From: an uncultured Bacillaceae bacterium
GTDB lineage: Bacteria; Bacillota; Bacilli; Bacillales; Cytobacillaceae
Direction: 5' to 3'
Assembly (NCBI GenBank): GCA_937995745.1
Contig: CALKIU010000113.1
Span: forward strand, 1 to 33,553
Length of the DNA stretch: 33,553 nucleotides
Shown: positions 1 to 8,438 of the stretch, piece by piece
How positions within the stretch are numbered: the first letter of the stretch is position 1
Layout: every line of letters begins with the position of its first letter
Made by a program: the position numbers and the translations under genes
The notes under the pieces: model-generated
Told to the model about the DNA's origin: nothing
Databases searched by the model: none
What the model saw: the letters and a program-made list of their open reading frames with translations, nothing else

Positions 1-66
1 GGTTTTGTCCAAATGAACCTGTTTTTTGGGCAAGGTGTGGGAAAAAAGGCCTCCCTTTGTCTTTAA
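1..66. repeat. Family A 52-bp palindromic repeat, edge of an array
   Basis: Two direct copies of an arm, TTTTGTCC (GTC at 7-9) and CTTTGTCTTTA (GTC at 59-61), lie exactly 52 bp apart. The same arm and spacing occur at 4345-4531 and 33391-33553. The complementary GAC arms are not clear here, so this is a decayed or partial stretch, possibly continuing to the left of the window. No gene is visible from here to the murA terminator: the open frames on either strand lack a ribosome binding site and family resemblance. Confidence 0.4.
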
Positions 67-764
67 AAACGATGCCTTAAGTTAAAACAACCTCGTTCCC
101 CTTCCGGAAACAACGATTTTGCCGGGACGGGGAATTTTTTTACAAACGGACATAAGCGGGCAGCCGTCGCACCAAACGGCAACTGGCCGCTTTTTTAAAA
201 AATATACGTAAAACCCGACGATTGAAAGTATGTATAAAATTTTACCGCTTAGGGAAAATATGTCATGTCGGGACAAGCGCCACAGAACAGACGGAATCGA
301 GCCGCAATGGTCAGCGCATGCCGCGGGCGTCGCCGGCAGCCCGAATCGCCATGTGAACCGGTAAGCATATTGGCCCAAGATGAAAGATGCGTGCATTATT
401 TCCCGGGTCATAAGTTTTCGGAATCATTCATAAAATAGATTAACACGCCTGCCGCCATTTCCGGCATCGTCCCGCTCCGGTCCTGCCAGTTCCGGAGCAA
501 TGCGGGGTCGCTGGATGGCCGGACCGATGTAAGAGCATCTGGACATAAAACCGGCCGCAACAACATTTCCCGGCAAAAACGCACGCTCAATCCGGCGCAC
601 AAAACCGCAAAAATGCGGCCAAAAGACCCAGAGATGCGCCAAGGCCAAAAAGAAGCTATGCGCAAACCGGCAAAGGCCCTTTCGCAGCCGCTGTTCCAAA
701 GCGGACAGCATAACACCGCCGCTTTTCTGCCATTTCGTACGCAAATACCGCCGCACAAAAAACG

Positions 765-803
765 CAAAAAACCGCCGAACGCCGTAAAGCTGATTCAACG
801 GTT
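765..803 (-). terminator. Putative murA terminator
   Basis: On the minus strand, about 27 nt after the murA stop, arms 770-779 and 794-803 form a 10-bp stem with two G-U pairs and a 14-nt loop, followed by a run of six T. This fits a Rho-independent terminator of the ywzB-ywmB-murA group. The stem is only moderately stable. Confidence 0.5.
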
Positions 804-829
804 TTGCTGCGTATCATATGGGAAAACAA

Positions 830-2140
830 TCAAGCGTTTAAATCGGAAACAAGAGACTGCGGAAGGACAATCTTTTCGCTGGCCACTTCCACGCGCTCAA
901 TGTCTGCGCCCAGGGCTTGCAATTTCTTGTGAAAATCGACATAGCCCCGATCCAAATGATACAGTTCGGTGACTCTCGTGATCCCCTCCGCCGTCAGTCC
1001 GGCCAGCACGAGGGCAGCTGCAGCCCGCAAATCCGTTGCCGCCACCTCTGCTCCCTGCAGGTTTGTCGGACCGTTCAAAATGACGGAGCGCCCTTCGATC
1101 TTGATATCCGCATTCATCCTGCGAAATTCTTCCACGTGCATAAAGCGATTTTCAAATACCGTCTCGGTGATCATGCTGGTGCCGTTTGCCCGCAAAAGGA
1201 GGGCCATGATCTGGGATTGCATGTCGGTGGGAAATCCCGGGTACGGCATCGTTTTGATATCGGTCGCTTTCAGCTCTTCCGGACCGATGACACGAATGCC
1301 TTCCTTTTCTTCGATGAAAATGACGCCCATTTCTTCCATTTTGGCAATCAAGGATGTTAAATGTTCCGCCACGGCTCCCTTGATAAGGACATTGCCTCCA
1401 GTAATGGCAGCGGCCACCATGAACGTCCCCGCTTCAATGCGGTCAGGGATCACCGTATGATCCGCTCCGCGCAAAGAAGAAACGCCCTCTATGCGGATCG
1501 TTCCCGTTCCTGCACCTTTCACTTTCGCGCCCATTTTATTTAAAAAGTTGGCCAGATCAACAATTTCCGGTTCTTTGGCCGCGTTTTCGATCACGGTCGT
1601 CCCTTTCGCCAAAGTGGCGGCCATCATGATGTTTTCGGTGGCGCCCACGCTGGGGAAATCCAAATAAATTCTTGCACCGACAAGGCGGCCTTTCACCCTT
1701 GCGTCGATAAAACCGTTCCCGACTTTCACTTCGGCGCCCATGGCTTCAAAGCCTTTTAAATGCTGATCAATCGGCCGGGAACCAATCGCACACCCGCCCG
1801 GAAGCGCAACCCGCGCCCGTCCGTTGCGTGCCAATAACGAACCCATGACAAGTACGGAAGCGCGCATTTTCCGGACATATTCAAACGGCGCTTCGTCCTT
1901 TAACACTCTTGATGCATCTATTGTCACGACATTATCCGTAAACTCTACGTCAGCGTTCAAATAGCGCAGTACTTCATTGATGGTATATACATCGGAGAGT
2001 GCCGGTACATCGCGAATGACGCTTTTTCCATCACTTGCTAATAAGGATGCGGCAATAACAGGTAAGACAGCATTCTTTGCTCCTTCGATCTGAACAGAAC
2101 CGCTCAGCCTATTTCCGCCGCGGACGATGATTTTTTCCAA
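830..2140 (-). CDS. murA: UDP-N-acetylglucosamine 1-carboxyvinyltransferase (MurA)
   Basis: Catalyses the first committed step of peptidoglycan synthesis in the cytoplasm, transfer of enolpyruvate from PEP to UDP-GlcNAc; target of fosfomycin. The 436-residue length is normal for the family. The protein opens with the MEKIIVRGG signature, has the substrate-binding GAKNAVLP stretch at residues 20-27, and has the catalytic Cys at residue 117 in PGGCAIGSRPIDQH. The start is TTG: a strong GGAGGGG lies about 8 nt upstream on the minus strand and no ATG fits. It follows ywmB after 32 bp, so the two are probably cotranscribed. Gene order ywzB-ywmB-murA matches the murAA locus of Bacillus. In relatives spoIID follows, but it is not seen here. 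This is the murAA-type paralogue by context. Confidence 0.96.
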   Translation of the reverse strand: MEKIIVRGGNRLSGSVQIEGAKNAVLPVIAASLLASDGKSVIRDVPALSDVYTINEVLRYLNADVEFTDNVVTIDASRVLKDEAPFEYVRKMRASVLVMGSLLARNGRARVALPGGCAIGSRPIDQHLKGFEAMGAEVKVGNGFIDARVKGRLVGARIYLDFPSVGATENIMMAATLAKGTTVIENAAKEPEIVDLANFLNKMGAKVKGAGTGTIRIEGVSSLRGADHTVIPDRIEAGTFMVAAAITGGNVLIKGAVAEHLTSLIAKMEEMGVIFIEEKEGIRVIGPEELKATDIKTMPYPGFPTDMQSQIMALLLRANGTSMITETVFENRFMHVEEFRRMNADIKIEGRSVILNGPTNLQGAEVAATDLRAAAALVLAGLTAEGITRVTELYHLDRGYVDFHKKLQALGADIERVEVASEKIVLPQSLVSDLNA

Positions 2141-2172
2141 GTGTATTCCCCTCCGCGTCCAATTTCTCTATA

Positions 2173-2913
2173 TTAATATTCAATCGTGATGATTGGTGTG
2201 CCAACTACAAGGGTCGTCTTGGCGCCCAATCCTCCGCTTCTGATTCCGATTTGTACATTTATTTCTTGTTCGCCATGATGGATAGAATCGGCAAAAATCG
2301 GTGAATATGCCGATGTGGAAATAAAATGTTTCTCTTCAATCGATTCCTTTTTCTCAGCTTGCAGCAATGCCAGCAAGCGTTCCGCCGATTTTGGCAAAGT
2401 CGTCTCTATGTTATCATTCCATTCGCCCTTCACACAAGAGAAAATTGACGCATTTCCACGAAATATGTCGAATGCCACAGCGTTCCACTGTTCTTTTATA
2501 AAACGTTCGCTTTCTTCCGTAAAAGCCTGCCCCCTCAATTCGTAAACGACATATGCATGCGGGGCTCCTTCCAAATTGGCCAATACTTTTATGACTTCTT
2601 CAAAACCGTCCTTTGGATGGATTCCCTTCAGTTCCCAGCGGCCGGCAACGGTTTCCGTTTCCCATTGCCAGTGGGGAAACTTTTTCTTGAGGGCATGGCC
2701 GTATTTTTTGACTTCATCCAAGTTTTCAAAATGGCCGACTCTTTCCCTTGCATAAAGGGACCATTCGGTAATGTTTATTTTTTCATTTTGCAAAAGGGCC
2801 ACAATTTTCAGCAGATCGGTTTCATTTTTAGCATTAACAGGAAAATTCCAAAGTTTTAATAAAAACATGAAAACAACAAAAAATACCGCTAAAACCATCT
2901 GACCTTTCTTCAT
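2173..2913 (-). CDS. ywmB: YwmB family TATA-box binding-like protein
   Basis: A 246-residue protein of the YwmB family (TATA-GGT fold, DUF1779), whose function is unknown. Residues about 6-22 are a hydrophobic segment after a short basic start, consistent with a signal peptide or membrane anchor, so the rest is probably extracytoplasmic. The chosen ATG has GGGGAGGAG about 8 nt upstream. A longer frame upstream would run through that ribosome binding site and is rejected. It ends 32 bp before murA and follows ywzB after an unusually long spacer of 782 bp. The role is inferred only from its conserved position beside murA and spoIID in spore formers. The family call rests on position, length and general sequence character. 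Confidence 0.82.
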   Translation of the reverse strand: MKKGQMVLAVFFVVFMFLLKLWNFPVNAKNETDLLKIVALLQNEKINITEWSLYARERVGHFENLDEVKKYGHALKKKFPHWQWETETVAGRWELKGIHPKDGFEEVIKVLANLEGAPHAYVVYELRGQAFTEESERFIKEQWNAVAFDIFRGNASIFSCVKGEWNDNIETTLPKSAERLLALLQAEKKESIEEKHFISTSAYSPIFADSIHHGEQEINVQIGIRSGGLGAKTTLVVGTPIITIEY

Positions 2914-2933
2914 TTTCCGTGCTCCTCCCCTTA

Positions 2934-2946
2934 GTAACAGTGTTAC
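2934..2946. promoter_or_regulatory. 13-bp palindrome just upstream of ywmB
   Basis: GTAACAGTGTTAC is a perfect inverted repeat (6-bp arms, 1-bp centre) lying 20-33 bp before the ywmB start codon, immediately upstream of the ribosome binding site. It could be an operator or a small hairpin in the leader. No regulator can be named. Confidence 0.35.
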
Positions 2947-3417
2947 CAAGTACAGAAGGAGCATACTGTCGAAAGATCGTCACTTTTTGACAATGAAAAA
3001 TGATCCACAAACCGTGCAAAATTTCAAAAAAAGGAACAAACGACTAATGAAAATTTTCACATGAAATACCTATTATTTCCAGTTATAAGCGAAGAACGGT
3101 CCCCTTTGAGGGACACTGTGGAAATATTTTTCCCCTGTCATCAAACGGGAATTGCCGGCACAAGGCGGCGAAACGGTTCCCCGGCGGCAACCGTACAAAA
3201 ACAGCGGTCTCCATTATGTATATTCCATTTTGAAGATGGACCACAACGGTATTTAGTTTTCAAGTCCTTTTTTCAATCGGGAATATTGTTCAAAACACAC
3301 ATGCAATCTCCATTTTAATGGAAATTTTCCGAAATTAAAAAGGCAAAAAGACCTATTTTCACTTTTTTACTATTTTTACATACATTACATGGTTTTTTCA
3401 GTGACTATTTTAACAAT

Positions 3418-3690
3418 GAAAAGACGGCAAAACATCCGGCCACATCGCCGATCATATAAGGCAGAGCAACTCCCTGCCCGTCACCGCCAATAAGAGACGA
3501 AGCAACATTCAACCCGCCTCCCCGTCATAAAAACCAACCGATTCCCCGGGCCTCTGTCCGATAAGACGGAACAGCTCCGGCCCGGTCGCCCGCCCGTCAA
3601 ACGACTTCCGGCCAGATACCCGTCATATGAGACGGAGCAATGTTCGGCACGCCGCCCATCATATTAGACGAAAAAACATCGAGCCGCGTT
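3418..3690. repeat. Family B degenerate tandem repeat, about 8 units of about 35 bp
   Basis: The GAC anchor of the unit recurs near 3423, 3460, 3496, 3531, 3565, 3603, 3631 and 3667, that is every 28-38 bp. The best-preserved units carry AGACGGAGCAA at the start and CCCGTCATAT at the end, so each unit contains GACGG and its complement CCGTC. Units are too divergent and too closely packed to be a CRISPR array, and no cas gene is near. The array fills most of the spacer between ywzB and ywmB; bases 3061-3417 before it are AT-rich and show nothing else. Confidence 0.6.
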
Positions 3691-3695
3691 ACGCG

Positions 3696-3932
3696 TTACT
3701 TGAAAATAAACGGAAGTTGCTGCGACCAGTGCAGATAATCAAGGAAAAAATTGCTCACCGTCGTTCCCAGGAAAATGGAAACAAGGATGTACAACACCCG
3801 CGCCTGCATGACCCGGTTCTTGCGGAGAAACTTTTCAAAATTCACGGCTTGCAGCGCCCACCAGGCAATCGCAATAAACACCAAATGCATAATGATGCTC
3901 AACAGTGCCATCTGGCTGTATTCAACGAACAA
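3696..3932 (-). CDS. ywzB: DUF1146 family membrane protein (YwzB-like)
   Basis: A 78-residue protein with two hydrophobic segments (about residues 8-26 and 46-64) joined by a basic loop KFLRKNRVMQAR, matching the small DUF1146/YwzB membrane proteins encoded next to ywmB in Bacillus and Geobacillus. Function unknown. The start is TTG: GGGAGG sits about 9 nt upstream, whereas the internal ATG at codon 8 has no ribosome binding site. It is separated from ywmB by the family B repeat array and from the nuo operon by about 1.45 kb. The gene symbol rests on synteny and membrane topology. Confidence 0.78.
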   Translation of the reverse strand: MFVEYSQMALLSIIMHLVFIAIAWWALQAVNFEKFLRKNRVMQARVLYILVSIFLGTTVSNFFLDYLHWSQQLPFIFK

Positions 3933-3999
3933 TATTCCGTCCTCCCTTCATTATATAAATTATCTTAACACGAAAATGCCTGGTAGTTGCCAGCCAATT

Positions 4000-4081
4000 C
4001 CCCTTTTTCCCGCCTGACCCGGCGCCTGGATGCCTGTCCATTTTCCGTCCCGCCGGCTGCTTCCATTGCTGGAAAAAGGGG
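4000..4081. repeat. Long-range inverted repeat upstream of ywzB
   Basis: CCCCTTTTTCC at 4000-4010 and GGAAAAAGGGG at 4071-4081 are perfect 11-bp inverted arms separated by 60 bp. The pair lies 70-150 bp upstream of the ywzB start and may form a hairpin in its leader RNA. There is no T run immediately after it, so it is not a simple terminator. Confidence 0.5.
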
Positions 4082-4197
4082 ACAACCCGGCCCCCGCTTC
4101 CTTAAGCCAAACCGGTCAGCCTCCGCTCCCGGGTTTGCGCTTCCTTTTTATGGCATTTGTCTGATTTTATATTACATCAACATTGCGAATATTACAA

Positions 4198-4226
4198 ATA
4201 TTACCTGTCGACATAATATCTGTAAA
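4198..4226 (-). promoter_or_regulatory. Candidate sigma-A promoter for ywzB-ywmB-murA
   Basis: On the minus strand TTTACA (4221-4226) and TAATAT (4198-4203) are separated by 17 bp. A second overlapping pair (TTGTAA, 17 bp, TAATAT) lies slightly downstream. Both are about 250 bp before the ywzB start in an AT-rich island. The match is only fair. Confidence 0.3.
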
Positions 4227-4344
4227 ACTTACTTTATTTCCCATTTTCTGTCCAAAAAGGCGGGAAAAAGCCGGCAACACCGGTTCCTTGTGACTGTGGC
4301 GGATAGATAAAGGCCATTCGGGATAAACACCGGGCTTTTACGGT

Positions 4345-4531
4345 TTTGTCCTTAAACAAGCGATTGAAGGCCGAAGTGACCGCGTTTTTCATAAGATTTG
4401 TCTTGAAACCGGCACTTTGAAGACAAAGCGGCCGCTGTTTTCAACGGATTTGTCTTCAAAGAGACTTCATGGGGACAAAGGGGTTGATTTTTCAGCGGGC
4501 TTTGTTCTCAAAACGGGCCAGGCGCAGACAA
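4345..4531. repeat. Family A palindromic tandem repeat, exact 52-bp period
   Basis: The arm TTTGT(C/T) starts at 4345, 4397, 4449 and 4501, exactly 52 bp apart each time. The complementary arm GACAAAG starts at 4422 and 4474, also 52 bp apart, with a weak copy at 4527. The central unit has perfect 13-bp arms CTTTGAAGACAAA (4415-4427) and TTTGTCTTCAAAG (4449-4461). Between the arms a GNTTTTCANCG-like core recurs. No reading frame follows the array. Confidence 0.75.
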
Positions 4532-4692
4532 CGGACCGGGTTTTTCCATACCATTCCTCCCCGCTCATAAACCATCCAAAGCAATTTCCCGGCAAAACGA
4601 GAGCCCCTCAAAAAAACGCATGAAGCGGCGAAAAATGTGTAAAATAATTTTTGACCCGAAACCTCCTGTCCCCAAGGTTCGTCAATTTCTCC

Positions 4693-4736
4693 ATAAAAAA
4701 AAGCTGTTCCTGGACAATGAATCGTCCGGAAACAGC
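4693..4736 (-). terminator. Strong minus-strand terminator hairpin in the nuoN-ywzB spacer
   Basis: On the minus strand GCTGTTTCC (4728-4736) and GGAACAGC (4703-4710) pair, extended inward by GGAC/GTCC, and are followed directly by eight T. This is a typical Rho-independent terminator. No minus-strand gene ends just upstream, so it may be a second stop for read-through from nuoN, 650 bp upstream, or the end of an unrecognised small RNA. Confidence 0.7.
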
Positions 4737-4958
4737 ACATCATTTGAGGCGTGAACTCCCCCCAAATTCACGCCTTTCCGTTATCCGTCCGTCTTTCCGA
4801 TCACAAACAGCAGGCTCCATACCGGTGGTTTCCGTACCCGGCCCGCGGGAGCGGCACATGCTCCCCCCTTGACATATGCCGCCCAACCGCGGCACCTCAG
4901 CCACCGGCCCCCTTCCTTCCAAGGACCGCGTTTAAAAAGGGTCATGTTGTCAGGCATT

Positions 4959-5062
4959 CCCGTCGTCAAAACGCTTTCAGGTGCAGGTGTTCCCGTCACC
5001 AATACGTTATTTTGGCCATTCCCCGTCATAACAAATTTGCACCGTTCCAATTTTATCCGTGA
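4959..5062. repeat. Family B-like degenerate repeat, 3-4 units of about 32 bp
   Basis: CCCGTC recurs at 4959, 4992 and 5022, with a degraded copy at about 5057 (periods 33, 30 and 34 bp). The best segment, CCCCGTCATAA, is the same as one in the 3418-3690 array. The spacer 4740-5230 shows no gene: open frames here lack ribosome binding sites and resemble no family. Confidence 0.45.
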
Positions 5063-5230
5063 AACCGTTATCAAAGTCCGCCGCCAAATTCGCTATGTAA
5101 GCACGATACGTGGAATCGGTTCATGGAATTATGGAACTTGGCGCAGACTCCCCTTTTAAACGGCGAACTCCTCAAAAGTGCAGCCCATTCCGGGCACAGG
5201 CGAGCCTTTTTCACACACCCCTTTGAAAAT

Positions 5231-5268
5231 AAAACCCTTCCCCCACTCCCCCCCGAATGGGGGAAGGG
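5231..5268 (-). terminator. nuo operon terminator
   Basis: On the minus strand CCCTTCCCCCA (5258-5268) pairs with TGGGGGAAGGG (5235-5245) in a perfect 11-bp GC-rich stem with a 12-nt loop, followed by TTTTATTTTC. It lies about 120 nt after the nuoN stop and is a good Rho-independent terminator for the nuo operon. Confidence 0.82.
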
Positions 5269-5387
5269 CCGCAGTTGCAACTTCCAAACTCGCGCAACTC
5301 GCAGTTTGCAACCCATAACCCACTTTTCACTGTTCACTATCCACAACCATGAACCCGCACCAATTGTTCGTAATCCGCAACCGCACA

Positions 5388-6911
5388 TTAATCTACAAAA
5401 TCGGCAAACCCGGCAAAATGATCGTGCAAGAAGTCGATCCCGAGATCCGGGAAAATTCCAAAGATGATCGTTGCCGCTGCGGCAACGCCGATCATAATGC
5501 CAAGCGGCACCGGCGTTTTGACTTTCTCTTCCGTCTCAGCCGGCCTCATGAAAATTTGCGCAAAGATTCTAAAGTAATAAATGTAAGAGATGACCGTCGT
5601 ACCAATCATGATCGACGCCAACACATAGAACGCCGGCTCCATGACGAGTGCTCCCAGGAAAATGTTCAGTTTTCCGATGAAACCGGCCGTTCCCGGAAGT
5701 CCGGCCAAGGAAACGAGGAAAACACCCATCGTTACCGCCAAGAACGGCGAGCGTCGGTACAAACCGGCAAAACTGCTGATGTCTTCATTGTCATCTTTGG
5801 CCGTCATCAGCTGGATAATCGCGAATGCGCCCAGCGTCATGAACATATAGGCTCCCAAATAGAACCAGAGAGCGTCAAACATGAACGGCGACAAAGCCGT
5901 AAAGGCCACGAGAAGATATCCGGCATGGCCGATGCTTGAATAAGCAAAGAGACGTTTGATATTTTTTTGCCTCAAAGCGACCACGTTTCCGATAATCATC
6001 GTAATGGCCGCCAGCACCGCCATGTAAATCTGCAAGTTGGCCAAAAGCGGAGTGGCCTTCTCCAATCCTTCCGCCCCCGCCGGCGTGCTCAAGTACACGA
6101 CGAGGACGATGCGGACCAAAATGACGAAGCCCGCTGTTTTGGAAACGACGCTCAAAAACGCCGTCACCGGAGTCGGCGCACCTTGATAGACGTCCGGCGC
6201 CCACATATGGAACGGGGCAGAGGCGATTTTGAACGACAAGCCGACAAAAATCATGAAGAAAGCCAAGCCCAATAAATAAATATATTGGCTGTCGGCAACG
6301 GTCGGCAAAATCACGGCCATTTCCTGCAAATTCGTCGTGCCGGTGATTCCGTACACATAGCTCATTCCAAACAGCGTCACGGCCGAAGCGATCGAACCGT
6401 TGATCACGTATTTCATGGCCGATTCGTTGGATGGCAGATGCTTTTTGCGAATACCGGCCAAAATGTACGACGACATTGACAGAAGCTCCAGTCCGATAAA
6501 CAACGTAATCAAGTCGCCGCTCGAAGACATGATCATCGCGCCGAGGAGACCGGCCAGGAAGAGATAGTAAAACTCTCCCCGGAACTCGTTGAGCCCTTCC
6601 TTCGGCTCGTAGCTGACAGCGATGACCATCGCCAGCGCACCGCCGAACAGCAGGAGAAGCTTGAATGCTTTGGCAAAGCTGTCCAACCGGAACGTGTCGT
6701 AAAGAATCGAAACCGTGTCCGCTCCAATGAGATTGAGGAGAGCGGCAATGGCGGCCAAAATTGCCGCGAAACCAATCCACCCCAAAATCCTTCTGTCCAT
6801 TTTCTTTGGTGCAAAGAGGTCAACCAGGGAAAGGATCGTCGCCGTGATGAGTATGATAAACTCCGGCGCCATTGCGCTCCATTGGTATGACAATAAGGTA
6901 TCCAAATCCAC
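5388..6911 (-). CDS. nuoN: NADH-quinone oxidoreductase subunit N
   Basis: One of three antiporter-like, proton-translocating membrane subunits of complex I. The 507-residue length and roughly 14 hydrophobic helices are normal. The proton-channel segment appears as SAPFHMWAPDVYQGAPTPV, with conserved Lys residues in the neighbouring helices, for example RQKNIKRLFAYSS. It is the last gene of nuoABCDHIJKLMN and lies 3 bp after nuoM. The start shown is GTG; the GAGGAG ribosome binding site sits almost on top of it, so the in-frame TTG two codons later is possible. A terminator follows about 120 bp downstream. Confidence 0.95.
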   Translation of the reverse strand: MDLDTLLSYQWSAMAPEFIILITATILSLVDLFAPKKMDRRILGWIGFAAILAAIAALLNLIGADTVSILYDTFRLDSFAKAFKLLLLFGGALAMVIAVSYEPKEGLNEFRGEFYYLFLAGLLGAMIMSSSGDLITLFIGLELLSMSSYILAGIRKKHLPSNESAMKYVINGSIASAVTLFGMSYVYGITGTTNLQEMAVILPTVADSQYIYLLGLAFFMIFVGLSFKIASAPFHMWAPDVYQGAPTPVTAFLSVVSKTAGFVILVRIVLVVYLSTPAGAEGLEKATPLLANLQIYMAVLAAITMIIGNVVALRQKNIKRLFAYSSIGHAGYLLVAFTALSPFMFDALWFYLGAYMFMTLGAFAIIQLMTAKDDNEDISSFAGLYRRSPFLAVTMGVFLVSLAGLPGTAGFIGKLNIFLGALVMEPAFYVLASIMIGTTVISYIYYFRIFAQIFMRPAETEEKVKTPVPLGIMIGVAAAATIIFGIFPDLGIDFLHDHFAGFADFVD

Positions 6912-6914
6912 TCC

Positions 6915-8438
6915 TCATCGACCCCCTAACCCAAGCATGATCGTCTCAAGTGTAGTTTCCAGCGGCATGCTCAATACACTTGGGTACACACCAATCATGA
7001 TGATCAAACCTGTCAGCACAATGGCCGGAACGTACTCAACAGGTTTCATATCAGGCGTGCCTCTGAACTCCCTGTGTGCTTTTCCAAACGTCATCGCCAA
7101 CACGGCGCGGAGCAAGTATACGGCTGTTAAAATAATGCCAAGCGCCCCGATGGCCGCCAAAACAGGCAGTTCCTTAAACAGCCCGAGGAAAGCCATAAAC
7201 TCGCTCACGAACCCGGACATTCCCGGCAAACCGAGTGATGCCATCGCAGCGGCGAGGATGAATCCGGCTGTAATCGGCAGCCCCTTGGCCATGCCGCCCA
7301 GTTTGGAAATAATCGTGGTTCCCAACCGCTCGTAAAACACTCCCACAAGGAAGAACAAGAGCGCGGCAATCAAACCGTGAGACACCACTTGGAAAATGGC
7401 TCCTTGCAAACCGGCTTCGTTCAACGCACCGAGACCGATCAGGACAATTCCCATGTGGGAAATCGATGAGTACGCAAGCACCATTTTGAAATCATCCTGA
7501 ATCAGTGCCAGGAACGCTCCGTACAACAGGTTGACCACGCCGAGAACGGCAATGAGCACCGCGAAAGATTCAAACTGCTCCGGGAACATTTCCATCCCGA
7601 AACGGATTAACCCGTACGCACCGATCTTCAACAGCACTCCGGCGTGCACCATGACGATGGAAGGCGGCGCTTGCACGTGGACGCGCACCATCCAAGTGTG
7701 CAGCGGCAAAATCGGCAGCTTGATTCCGAAAGCCACCAACAGGGCGATGAACAGACCAACCTTCAATCCTTCGCCAATCTCTTTGCCGACGGGCGTCAAA
7801 CCGTCAGACGCCAAAATGTCCGTCAGTGCGGCAATATTCGTCGTTCCTGTCTTGGCAAACAGAACGATAAAGGCGATCAGCATAATCGCTGAACCCAAGC
7901 CGTTGTAAATCAAGTAGCTGTAGGCCGCTTTTTCCTTTTCCGCATATCCCCACTTCCCGATTAAGAAGAACATCGGGATCATCGTAATCTCAAAGAAAAT
8001 GAAGAACAAGATCAAGTTTTCAGCGGCAAACACGCCCAGCATCCCCGTCAACAGGAGCAGAAACAGCATGAAATAGCCTTTCCATTCCTTTTTGATAAAA
8101 AGGGCGGAAGCGAGCGCAGCCAATGTGCCCAAGACGGCGGTCAACACGAGCATGATCATCGTAAAGCCGTTGACGCCGAGCTCAAAATCGATCGCAAACA
8201 AGCCTTTGCCGAGAAAATCGTTGAACTGGATCCAGTCCACTTTGAGCGAATAGTTCTCGAGGCTTGTCCCCGCTTTATATTGGAAGTAAAGCGTCAATGC
8301 CAGAACAAGCGACGGCACGGTGGCCAAAAACCCGACAATTTTTGTCAATTTTTCATTTGTTTTTGGTATAAAGGCAAGAATCAAGATGCCTAATAAAGGG
8401 GCGAACACCAAAGTTGTCAAAACGTGTGAACTTACCAT
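6915..8438 (-). CDS. nuoM: NADH-quinone oxidoreductase subunit M
   Basis: Antiporter-like, proton-pumping membrane subunit of complex I, 507 residues and about 14 transmembrane helices. The discontinuous-helix region reads LPLHTWMVRVHVQAPPSIVM followed by HAGVLLKIGAYGLIRFG, the form usual in Bacilli. The ATG at MVSSHVLT is chosen because a G-rich GGGGGG ribosome binding site precedes it and the start overlaps the nuoL stop by 7 bp. A longer frame would run far into nuoL and begins with basic, non-membrane sequence. It is cotranscribed between nuoL and nuoN. Confidence 0.95.
   Translation of the reverse strand: MVSSHVLTTLVFAPLLGILILAFIPKTNEKLTKIVGFLATVPSLVLALTLYFQYKAGTSLENYSLKVDWIQFNDFLGKGLFAIDFELGVNGFTMIMLVLTAVLGTLAALASALFIKKEWKGYFMLFLLLLTGMLGVFAAENLILFFIFFEITMIPMFFLIGKWGYAEKEKAAYSYLIYNGLGSAIMLIAFIVLFAKTGTTNIAALTDILASDGLTPVGKEIGEGLKVGLFIALLVAFGIKLPILPLHTWMVRVHVQAPPSIVMVHAGVLLKIGAYGLIRFGMEMFPEQFESFAVLIAVLGVVNLLYGAFLALIQDDFKMVLAYSSISHMGIVLIGLGALNEAGLQGAIFQVVSHGLIAALLFFLVGVFYERLGTTIISKLGGMAKGLPITAGFILAAAMASLGLPGMSGFVSEFMAFLGLFKELPVLAAIGALGIILTAVYLLRAVLAMTFGKAHREFRGTPDMKPVEYVPAIVLTGLIIMIGVYPSVLSMPLETTLETIMLGLGGR

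Noticed and set aside
82..798. Coding frames downstream of murA on the minus strand
   Set aside because: No ribosome binding site, Cys/Arg-rich composition, no family resemblance, and they overlap the murA terminator and repeat arms.
3418..3690. CRISPR array
   Set aside because: Repeats are degenerate, about 35 bp head-to-tail without unique spacers of constant size, and no cas gene is present.
5875..6780. 300-residue alternative frame inside nuoN
   Set aside because: It is an out-of-frame shadow of the well-supported nuoN membrane protein.
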